Below are positions 33,401 to 45,300 of a stretch of DNA of 64,000 nt, one piece after another. Numbering within the stretch: the stretch's first letter is position 1; every line of letters starts with the position of its first letter. The notes under the pieces are model-generated. The model did no database searches. It worked only from the letters and a program-made list of their open reading frames with translations, and was not told where the DNA came from. The position numbers and the translations under genes are program-made. This DNA comes from Ascaphus truei (taxonomy: Eukaryota > Chordata > Amphibia > Anura > Ascaphidae), in contig WSYH01000837.1 in assembly GCA_036426205.1 (NCBI GenBank), forward strand, positions 1-64,000, in the 5' to 3' direction.

Positions 33401-36326
33401 AGAGTGACATCAATCACCTAAACAGAAGGACCAATAAGGATAAAGAAGGTATCGGGGGCCCTGCCCTGCTCACGAGTGCTTACAATCTAGAGGTAATGAG
33501 GAAACAAAAGGGAGAGTGGCTGCTCACTGTAGGATGGAGTATACATCACGATGGTCCAGCCGCACAGCTGCTCCCATTAAAGTGATGAAATATTTTTATT
33601 TGCAAACCCAGTGTCCCACTTTAAAAAAAATCTTCATTTAGAAGATTCTCTGCAGGTCTGATTTTATAGCATGCATATTCTATTTGTTTGTTTTTTTCTT
33701 TATTACGTTCCAGGAAGCCTTGCCCAATATTTAATAAATGTACAATACTTTGAAATTAGGCACAGTTCCAATACTTTGTTTATAAACCACTTGGTCACTG
33801 AATATATCACATCCAGCAAATAAGAAATTGTGTTTTTTTTGGTGGGTCAGAGAACCTGAAAGCGCAAAGTCCGTGTTAAATGTGAGTACACACACATACA
33901 CTTTTCAGGGTTATGACTTTTGTGTGAAATTGGGGCAAAACTGGAGAAATTCTAGGGCAAAACAAAATCAAAGAAAATCCAAGTGTTTTTTTCAATGGGA
34001 TTATTTTTGATGGCTGTTTTGGCCGGTTTTATGTCCCAGAAGTGCACCACTTTTGTCTCTCATACACAGGATGGTATTTTATTAAAGTTCACTGGCTGCA
34101 AAACTGGAGAATTTAGTACAAAGAATTGCACCATATTTGTCAAAGGACAGTTTCATTTATACAGGATTCTGATTCTTGGCAGAAGTCAATATAGTTGGTT
34201 GACCTGAAGAGACAATTTGCAAGAAATTCCCATAACAAAGCCTGGTTGGTGAACTTTGAGGTTTGGGATTCACTGGTTTAAGTAGATATTTAAAGCACCC
34301 TGGGGATGGGAAAAACATGAACAGTTTACTGAGACTCTGTACCTGGAAGCAAGAGCCTGTGGAACAACAGATGACATCTTGCTAGAGATACCTGGTCCTG
34401 TTGGTTGGCGCTTGGGTAACAATATCCCTCGACATGCTGTTTTAATTATTTTCTGATGTACGCAGAATAGTCCCCTAATATTGTGTCAATCATTACATTT
34501 TAATTTACTACACTATGAGCGTTGTGCGCTGCCTTGCTTAATGCACAGACCTGTAATCATTCAAACATTTTGTTGCACTTACATTAAAAGAAGCTGTACA
34601 ATATATAATAATCTTCACTTTTATGGCTACTTTATGATATCAGCTGTTGCATACATAAAATGTGACACGGTGGATACAATGTTGGGATTGGTGGTTTTAC
34701 CTCACATGTGGACATGGCATTGGTGTTTTTGGTTGAATTGGCAGGAGTCCCATCGGTTGTACAAGCTGAAGTTGGAGGAACTAACAAAACTACAGAACAG
34801 CTGCTCCGGCTCCATTACGCGCCAGAAGAAGAAATTAAAGGAATTATCCGTGGATCTGAGAAAGTAGGTTGCCTCCTTGTCCCATGGAAGGTTTATATAC
34901 GTTTTACAGGGGGTGCCTTTTAATGCTCCTAATTGTGCAAGCACATAGGCCCATATTTAGTAATCGATGCTATACCGGAAGACACCTTACAGCCCGTTCA
35001 CTTGAATGGGTCTTACTTCAGAAGGCGGTCTAGGATGTTTGGGCGCGACCAAAATACCGCCAGGGTTTTGGTGCCTGGACATTTAGCCGCAATGTTCATC
35101 GTGCGCACTCCCACCCAGACAAGCCAGGTCTGATAAGTGCAAGGTTAAATGTCCTGCGCAGGACCGCTACACTGCCTAGAGAGGACACCCCAATGCACCA
35201 TCTTTATATGTTCAGCGCGAAACATTTAAAGATGGAGTGGCCGGTCTAGGCAGTGTAATGGTCCCACGCAGGACATTTAAACCTGCACTTATCAGACCTA
35301 GCTTGTCAGGCACGGCAGACCTGGCTTGTCTCGGGCGCACAGCAAAATGTCCATCGGAGAGCTTCCCTGGCGGCCACGTGTCTCGGCGGTGGAACACCTG
35401 CGGCATTTTTGGTCGTGGCCAAACGTCCCATTCCACCAGATGGTACCTTTATGGCATAGCACCATTTGGTAAATATGGTATACACTGTCTACAGTGAACT
35501 GTACTGTACGGTCCCAATGATACATAGTACAAACATGAAAATATGGCTTGATAAATTAATTGATTAAACATTCACATATTAGATTAAGATTTTGCAGTAT
35601 TACGATGTACAGTATTAATGAAGACTTTTTTTTCCCCCTCTCTCCTCCCTTCGAGACCCTATGAGAAAACCCTCAGGCAATTTAGGGTATGATGTGAATT
35701 TGTTGTCTGCATGGAAAAATTTGAGACCGTGTAAATAGAAGGGTATAGCGAGCATGCCTGAGGGAGTTAAGGGAGTGGAAGAGTTAGTTAATTAATGAAA
35801 CCGAGACCAAGATGTTGGTAACCCCGTTGTTCCTTGAGGTTTATAATTTTCATTTCTGCACAGGTGCAAAAATTCCCAGGGAAATGAGGTGGAAGAATCC
35901 ACTCAAGACATGCGTAATAACATTAAAGTGCGGGAAAGGACCTTCTTTGAGATGGAATCCTTTCTTCCCAAGAAGAATGGGTAAGGACTATGCATCAAAC
36001 CATTCTCTGTTTACACAGCATGTTTGTTTGCAAACCATCGCTAGCTATGTCATGCACAGAGGCAATGGAGTGGCATGTAATGCTAAAGGGAAAAGATCAA
36101 TAGACCTGTGAACCATAGCAATTGATCATCACAAGATATTTCTTGTCTTCATTCAGCCACTTGGCATCCTGGAATGTGCAATTCAGCTAATCTCATTGAA
36201 ATCAAATGTGACTTTACTCATCTTCAGGACCCAACAGTAACACTAGTAAGTCCATGTCTGTTGCAGCCATTTTGATAATGAGCCCCAAGATGAGCAGGGA
36301 GTGTGACGAGTGCACACATTGCTTCT

Positions 36327-36362
<36 letters not shown>

Positions 36363-39300
36363 GCATGTTCTTGTATAGCGCTGCTAGTTTAACATAGAGC
36401 TTTACAGAGACATTTTGCAGACACAGTCCCTGCCCCGTGGAGCTTACAATCTATGTTTTTGGTGCCTGGGGCACAGGGAGATAAAGTGACTTGCCCAAGG
36501 TCACAAGGAGCCGAAACCGGGAATTGAACCAGGCTCCCCTGCTTCAAACTCAGTGCCAGTCAGTGTCTTTTACTCACTGAGCCACTCTTTCTTCCTAATG
36601 TAGGATTCCAATAGCATAGCAACAATAATGACTACCTCACACACCATACTATTGTCTCTGCACCTCTCCCACCAAACCACTGTTGGATTGTAATCTCTTC
36701 AGGGTGGGGGATTTATTTCCTCTGCTTTCTTTCTTGACTGGTGTTTTTATCTTTGTTTCATCAGACCACTGTCCATTACTGTATATGCAAGCGTACAATG
36801 ACGAGCGCTACTCGCATGAAATAAGTCTTTCTCTGCTCTGTTTTCTTTCAGATTGTATCTGAGTCTAGTATTGGGGAATGTGAACGTGACCCTTCTGAGC
36901 AAGCAGGCTAAGTAATGCAGTGACTTTTCTCTAACCTAACTAGCTTTACACCAGCACCCTCTCTCATTAATTACTCTAAATGTAGCTCCGAACCATTCTC
37001 TCTGCAATCAGTGGCATGTACTGTAGTGTTGGTTCATCATTGAGTAACCGCAGTGTCCATTATATTCTGCCCAATATGTTTGAAAAACTTCTGGTTGTAG
37101 TAACTGGAACTGCTGGGAACACCACCTTGTCTTATCTTGTCTTATAGCGTGTGTAGCTGCATGGTAAAAATAAGAGGGGTTTTCTTTCCCTCTGTTTGCT
37201 CCCAACTATTCTACACATGAAAATGGTCTTGACTGTGCATTTTGTTAGTCGTATGTACACTTGAATGAGCAGTGCGGCCTGGACTGTAAGTGTTGGATAG
37301 TTTGTTTTTTACTTGTAAAAATGCTTTATAAGGTTGAGATGTACAATAGTCAGACAGCACCACTCCCAATTAGCACATTGTAGAGGGTACCCTAGTCGGT
37401 GGGCATGGGGAACGAAGAGAGGACCCCCCCACCCTCTAATGTAATCCAATTAAGAAGATAGTTCTGAGCAATCAAATATGATAATAAAGCAGATAATATT
37501 TCAAAAAGACAGTCAGATTTAGCAAAAACATAATTTTTTACTGATTTCAAGTGAACAGAATGCATAGCAACCAGTTGCTATATAACATCAAATATATGAA
37601 CATATAGGGGGTATCACAACACCACCAATGATCTATATGAACTGCACACACAACACCGAACAACAGGACAAATCCTACACAAATATATACAAGGAGAAAT
37701 ATGTACAAAAATGTAAACATAGACATGAACTTCACCAAATGAGATGGAGTGAAGGAGATGGGATAACAGATATGTATTTATTTTGAATTGTTTCTATTGT
37801 GATACTTACCAAGTAACTCGGTACTAGAGATACTTTCTCCAAACATTTAGAGCTTCCACTAAATATATGCTGCCCAAGAAGAAAAAAAAAATATATATAT
37901 ATAGTGTGTGTGTGTGTGTGTGTGTGTGGGTGCGCATAAATGGGAACTCCTTTTCTGAGTGGTACTATCTTTATGGTAGGGATGGATTGCACCTCAATGA
38001 AGAGGGGTCTTCTGTGCTAGGGGGGATGATTTAAACTAGGATGGAGGGACAAGAAACGGATAACAATCTAGAATAAATAAGGATGGGGTAATAGCAAGGG
38101 GTCATGGAGGTAGAATGGGGACAATGGGAGTTTGGTAAGCTGGGAGACAGCAATATTAAATACAGGTACTAGAAACTCCAAAAGACTAAAAGGCAGGAGC
38201 AGACCAAATAATAGTACAGACTGAAAAAAACCTGAAAATGCATGCTTGCTAATAAAATAGAGGAGGTTGAATTAGGGAGCAGTATGATATTATAGGCATT
38301 ACTGAAACATAGTGGGATGAAACTCATGACTGGGCAGTTACTTTAGAGGGTTATTCCCTTTTTCTGAAGGATCGAGCAAATAGAAGGGGAGGTGGAGTAT
38401 GTTTATATGTTAAACCGGATCTAAACCCGTATCTAAAACCTATTATAAGGGAAGATGTGTATGAAGGGAATGATGACCTTGTGGATAGAAATTAGCAGTG
38501 GAGATAAAAGTATAAAGAAAATGTTTGTAGGACTATGCTATAAACCACCAAATATCTGTGAGATTGAGGAAGCTAAAATACTTTTGCAAATAGAGAAAGC
38601 ATCAAAACTAGGTCATGCTTGCAATATGGGTGATTTTAATTATCCAGACATAGACTGGGGCAATGGGAATAGCATTACAACAAAAGGAAACAGGTTTTTG
38701 GGGGTGCTTAAAGACAATCACATGACCCAGGAAATGGGCAATACTGGATTTGGTAATATCAAACAATGTCAAATATTTAAGTCTGGGAACATTTGGGTAA
38801 CCGTGTCTCATTTGAAATAAATTATCAAAAAAACAGATTACTTGGGTTCAACAACGACTTTTTAACGTTTAGAAAGGCAGATTTTAATAAACTGAGGTCT
38901 AATCTACAAGGAATACATTGGGATGATGCTTTTGCAGGGTAAAATGTGGAAGATAAGTGTGCTTCTTCAACAGTGTTTTAAAGACTTCCCATTTATCAGT
39001 GTAAACCCTTGGCTAATAAATATAAAAGAAACAAGTCACCAATGTGACAAAATAAACAGGTAGGAGAGGAAAAGTAAAAGAAGAGGCAGGCGTTTAGGTT
39101 TAGTGCATGCGACCGCGCGCACAAAGAGCTCAAATATATGTGCGCGCGCCTATCGCCTGAGTGATCTGTGGCCTTTGTTGACGCGCGACGGAGAGGCTTG
39201 GCTGTGACATCACACCCGAGGTTCGACCTCATTGGTTCAAATGTAACGCGGCTGTCGCGTGTAAAATCAAATAGATTTGTCTCCTCAATCTAGCTGCACG

Positions 39301-42300
39301 CAGTATGGCCAGACTGGTGCACGTAATGAATTTGTTTGTGTCGTGTGCATTATGGCCGAGGCCTAAGTCAGAAGGGGAGGAGGCAGCATATCAGAGTTAG
39401 GCCAGGGCCATGGTTAAAAATGCAGCGCTGACGCTCATGCTCTCCTGCTCAAGCAGGTGCTTTTTTGTCTCCTTGCATGAGCGTCAGCGAGCGCGCTTGG
39501 GAGGCGGGGCTAGCGCGCCACGTCACGGTGCCGACACCACGGACTGCTATCCGCTTCCCTCAGCACCAAAAATTAAATTGGCTGTCGGCTGCAATTCCGC
39601 ACGCGTCTTCCAAAGCCCCACACATGCCGGATGAAGGAGATAATTTTCCTTTCTCAGTGCGGCTCAGCGCTGTATTTTTAACCATGGCCCCAGCCTTATA
39701 AGGAATGTGACACTAGTTATAAACGGGCAATCAAATGAGCAAAAATGGATAATAAAAAAAGGAGTGCAATAGAAAGTAAGATCAAAACCCTAAAAAGTTC
39801 TTTAAGTACCTTAATAACAAAAAAAAATAGAAAAGAAAATCTAGGACCCTTTCAGTGTGAGATGGGCAGGCAGATTATTGGAGATAAGGGAAAAGCTGAG
39901 GTATTAAACAAATTCTTTGCCTCTGTGTTTACCAGGGAAGAATCAATTTCAATAGCAGTGCCGCAGGAGGAAGCCACAACCTCCATATTAATGAACAATT
40001 GGTTAACTGAGGAAGAAGTTCATAAGTGGCACCTGGCCCCGATGGCATACATACAAGAGTTCCCTAGGAGTTAAGCTCAATAATAGCCAAACCATTATAT
40101 TTAATATTCAAGGACTCCATTTCCACAGGCTCAGTACCACAAGATTGGTGTAAAGCAGACGTTGTGCCTATATTTAAAAAGGAGCTAGATCCCAACTAGG
40201 GAATTAGGCCTTCAAGCCTGACTTCAATAGTGGGGAAACTACTTGAAGGTTTAGTACAAGATAATATTCAGGAATACCTAATGGAAAGTAAAATTATTAG
40301 TAATAGTCAACATGGATTTATGAAGGATAGTTCGTGCCAAACCAATCTTATTAGTTACTTTGAGCAGGTTAGTAGGAATTTAGACCAGGGTAATGCAGTT
40401 GACGTGGTCTACTTAGATTTTGCAAAGGCTTTTCATACGGTTCCACACACGAGGTTGGTGTACAAAATAAAGCAAATTGGACCCAGGAAAAATATTTGCA
40501 CCTGGATTGAAAACTGGTTGAAGGATAGACAACAGAGAGTTGTAATAAATTGAACTTTTTCAGGTTGGGCTAAGGTTTTGAGTGGAGTACTTCAAGAATC
40601 GGTACTAGGACCTCTGCTTTTTTTTTACTCGTTTATTAATGAACTTGAGTTTGGTATAGAGAGCAAAGTCTCCATCTTTGCTGATGACACTAAATTGTGT
40701 AAGGTAGTAGAATCAGAATAGGATGTAATTTCTCTCCAGAAGGACTTGGATAGACTGGAAACTTGGGCAGGTAAATGGCAGATGAGGTTTAATACAGACC
40801 TCATTGGTTCAAATGTAACCGCTGTCGCGTTTAAATCAAATAGATTGTCTCCTCAATCTACTGCACGCAGTATGGCCAGACTGTGCACGTAATGAATTTG
40901 TTTGTTCGTGTCGATTATGGCCGAGGCCTATTCAGAAGGGGAAGGCAGCATATCAGAGTTAGGCCAGGCCATGGTTAAAAATGCAGCGCGGACGCTCATG
41001 CTCTCCTGCTCAGCAGTGCTTTTTTGTCTCCTTGCATGAGCGTCAGCGAGCGCCGCTTGGCGGGCTACGCGCCACGTCACGTTGCCGACACCACGGACTG
41101 CCTCCGCTTCCCTCAGCACCAAAAATTAAATTGGCTGTCCTGCAATTCGCACGCGTCTTCCAAAGCCCCACACTGCCGGATGAAGGAGATATTTTCCTTT
41201 CTCATGCGGCTCAGCGCTGTATTTTTAACCATGGCCCCAGCCTTATAAGGAATGTGACACTATTTTATAACGGGCAATCAAATGAGCAAAAATGATAATA
41301 AAAAGGAGTGCAATAGAAAGTAAGATCAAACCCCTAAAAAGTTCTTTAATACCTTAATAACAAAAAAAATAGAAAAATCTAGGACCCTTTCAGTGTGTAT
41401 GGGCAGGCAGATTTTGGAGATAAGGAAAAGCTGATGGTATTAAACAATTCTTTCCTCTGTGTTTACCAGGAAGATCAATTTCAATAGCAGTGCCCAGAGG
41501 AAGCCACAACCTCCATTAATGAACAATTGGTTAACTGAGGAAGAAGTTTCATAAGTGGCACCCTGCCCATGGCATACATACAAGATTTCCCTAGAGTTAA
41601 GCTCAATAATAGCCAAACCATTATTTTATATTTCAAGGACTCCATTTCCACAGGCTCGTACCACAGATGGGTGTAAAGCAGACGTTGTGCCTATATTTAA
41701 AAAGGAGCTATTCCCAACTAGAATTAGGCCTTCAAGCCTGACTTCAATAGTGGGGAAACTACTTGAAGTTTAGTACAAGATAATATTCAGGAATAATGGA
41801 AAGTAAATTATTATTAATAGTCAACATGGTTTATGAAGGATAGTTCGTGCCAAACCAATCTTATTAGTTACTTTGAGCAGGTTAGTAGGAATTTAGACCA
41901 GTTATGCAGTTGACGTGGTCTACTTGATTTTCAAAGGCTTTTCATACGGTTCCACACCGAGGTTGGTGTACAAATAAAGCAAATTGGACCCGAAATATTT
42001 GCACCTGGATTGAAAACTGGTTGAAGGATAGACCACAGAGAGTTGTAATAAATTGAACTTTTTCAGGTTGGGCTAAGTTTTGAGTGAGTACTTCAAAATC
42101 GTCTAGGACCTTGCTTTTTTTTTACTCGTTTATTAATTNGAACTTGAGTTTGGTATAGAGAGCAAAGTCTCCATCTTTGCTGATGACACTAAATTGTGTA
42201 AGGTAGTAGAATCAGAATAGGATGTAATTTCTCTCCAGAAGGACTTGGATAGACTGGAAACTTGGGCAGGTAAATGGCAGATGAGGTTTAATACAGATAA

Positions 42301-45300
42301 ATGTAAGATTATGCATTTGGGAAACAAGAATAAACCGGCAACTTGGAAATTAAGTGCTTTTAGACAGCAGGCTTGGCAGTAGTGCCCAAAGTCATGCAGT
42401 AGCTGCAAAGGCAAACAAGATCTTATCTTGCATCAAACGGGCAATGGATGGAAGGGAAGTAAACATAATTATGTCCCTTTTACAAAGCATTAGTAAGACC
42501 ACATCTTGAATATGGAGTACAATTTTGGGCACCACTCCGTAGAAAAGACATTATGGAACTAGAGACAGTGCAGGGAAGTGCCACCAAATTAATAAAGGGG
42601 ATGGATAATCTGATTTATGAGGCTAGCTAAATTAGATTTGTTTATATTAGAAGAGGGAATATGATAACTATATATGTTTGGGACAATACAAGGAGTTTTC
42701 AATGATTCACCCAAGGGAATTACAAACTACACTGGTGCATCCCGTAAGGCTGGAGGAAATTAGATTTCTCCAGCAAAAATGGAAAGGGTTCTTTACAGCA
42801 AGGGCAGTTAAAATGTGGAATTCATTACCCATGGAACCTGTGGTGGCAGATACAATAGATATCTTTAAAAAAAGGTTTTTGAAGTGAAACATCCTTAGTG
42901 GCACCTCATTCAAACTGGGGCAAAAATGGATTGTGGAGACAGAAATGAAACGGATGTGACGTCAGTGCTGGCAGTTGAGGCCGGGCTGTGTTCTGGCTCA
43001 GCCCGACCCCAACACTGACATCACACCCGCTCCACAAATCAGATGCGGCGGCGGCGGCGATAGCCGCCGGCGCCGCTCCTAATGGCCCCTGCTCCTAATG
43101 GCCCCCGCTCCCCCCACACGGCTGCAGACATATGCGGCGGCGGCGGCGATAGCCGCCGGCGCCACTCCTAACGCTACTATACGTCCCAGTGACGTCAGGC
43201 GCTGGTGGGGGAACTCCGTCAGCTGTCTGAAGCTGCTCCGGTCCCACCGCTGTTATTCCTCCTCTTATGTCAGAAGCACTAGGGCAGGTGAATGGGAGTG
43301 ATGCGCTACAGGCTATGCTCAAGATGATAACCCGGAGATAACCAAGTCCCCCTGCCCCCGGAGCAAACACTCAAACACACTGACACAAACAAACACACAT
43401 AAATACATACACATACCTCCGCAGGTGGGCTTGCTGCCACAGGATACACGGGCTGGAGAGTCCTCTGCCGCGGGGCGGGAGACTCCTCTGCCGCGGGGCT
43501 GGACACTTCTCTGCCGCCGGACGGGAGACTCCCCTGCCGCCGGGCGGGAGACTCAGACAGAGCTCCCCCCGCTGTGCTCACAGGCGTACAGGCAGCAAGC
43601 TGTTCAGCTGCCGTCAACCTCTGCGCTGCCCGCGCCGCGCATGCGCAGTAGTCATGGCGACCCTGTCGGACACCACGCATGCTCAGAAGCGTCTGGCAGC
43701 GGCGCCGTTACCCCCACGCGCACATTAAATTTTGAATAAAAGGATTCGGAGCGCAGACCACCCACCCACACCCCCTGTGTCACAAACCCTGTGTAACACA
43801 CTAACACACGCACACTGTAACGCCGCGCATGCGCTGTTCCGCGCGCCCGCTGACATGCCGCGCATGCGGTAGTCATGGTGACGCCACGGCTCTCATAGGG
43901 ACACTGCAGCCCACACTGCTCCAGGCCCTGATCTCCTGTGGCCTCTCCTCCCGGTGCATGCCCGTGTCCCTGCAGGCCTCCCCTGGCCGCTGCCTGTGGG
44001 ATGAGCCGCTGCGGGTCAGTCTCAGGCCTGAGCTCCGGGCAGGAGGTGACTGGTGAGGGCGGGGAGACCTTCACCTCCCTGGGCCGGTACCGGGGCGGGG
44101 AGCTGGAGCTGAGCCTCTCCCCGTCCCTGCAGGGCGGCAGCTTCTGTGGGGTAGAGCCCGAGGGGCTCCTGTGGTCCCTGCAGCCGTGGACTCCCTTCAG
44201 GAGGCTGCTCCGGAGGGATGTGCAGACTAGCCGTCCGGCCGCCTGCTGGTCACGGCCGCCTAGGAGAGGAGCTTCATGCGGGAGGTACACACACTGTCAC
44301 ACACACGAGCACTCAGACACACACTGTCACACACAGACACGCACACACAGTCACGCGCGCGCACTCAGTCATGCGCGCGCACTCTGCCACGCGCGCGCAC
44401 TCTGCCACGCGCGCGCACTCTGCCACGCGCGCGCTCTGTCACGCACTCTCTGTCACGCACTCTCTGTCACGCACTCCTGTCACGCACGTCTCTTCACCCC
44501 TGTCACGCAAGCTCCGTCACGCCTCAGTACGCTCAGTCACGCAAAGCTCAGTCCACGCACGCGCTCTGTCACGCAGCTCTCTGTCACGCACGCTCTCTGT
44601 CACGCACCTCTCGTCACGCCACGCTCTCTGTCACGCACGCCTCTGTCACGCACGCTCTTGTCACGCACGCTCTCGTCACGCACGCTCTTCTGTCACGCAA
44701 GCTCTCTGTCAAGCACGCTCTCTGTCACGCACGCTCTCTGTCACGCACGCTCTCTGTCACGCAGCTCCTCGTCAGCAGCTTCTGTTACGCACGCTCTCTG
44801 TCACGCACGCTCTCTGTCACGCACGCTCTCTGTCAACGACACGCTCTCTTGTCACGCACGCACGCTCTTGTCACGCACGCTCTCTGTCCACGCACGCTCT
44901 CTGTCACGCACGCTCTCTGTCACGCACGCTCCTGTCACGGCACGCTTCTCTGTCACGCACGCTCTCTGCACGCACGCTGTCTCTGTCAACGCACGCTCTC
45001 TGTCGCACGCTCTCTGTACGCACGCTCTCTGTCACGCACGCTCTCTGTCACGCACGCTCTCTGTCACGCAAGCTCTCTGTCACGACGCTCTCTGACGCAC
45101 GCTCTCTGTCCGCACGCTCTCGTCCGCAAGTCTCTGTCACGAGCTCTCTCCACGGCACGTCTCTCTGTCACGCACGCTCTCTGTCACGCACGCTCTCTGT
45201 CACGCACGCTCTCTGTGTCACGCACGCTCTCTGTCACGCACGCTCTCTGTCACGCACGCTCTCTGTCACGCACGCTCTCTCTGTCACGCACACTCTCTGT

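Larger units (their letters stand above)
37965..42900 (+). pseudogene. CR1-type LINE, degraded and disrupted
   Basis: Blocks in order: end of an ORF1 esterase ([17 protein letters not shown]; 37965-38034) and the ORF2 endonuclease with ETWWDETHDW-type sequence. Then come [22 protein letters not shown] and [12 protein letters not shown] (38290-38660), and RT with [35 protein letters not shown] and [15 protein letters not shown] (40230-40460). Last are [12 protein letters not shown] (40680) and the 3' part with [20 protein letters not shown] (42780). Stops and frameshifts are frequent. It is interrupted by Harbinger-like MITEs (39097-39695) and by the artefactual duplicate 40798-42296. It lies in TMEM120A intron 4. 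Confidence 0.88.

Noticed and set aside
36480..36600. A tRNA gene
   Set aside because: A and B boxes are present on the minus strand, but no cloverleaf can be drawn and the rest is SINE.
43652..44290. 212-codon minus-strand frame
   Set aside because: It lies opposite the thioesterase-like fragment and CpG-rich DNA; the plus strand holds the homology.
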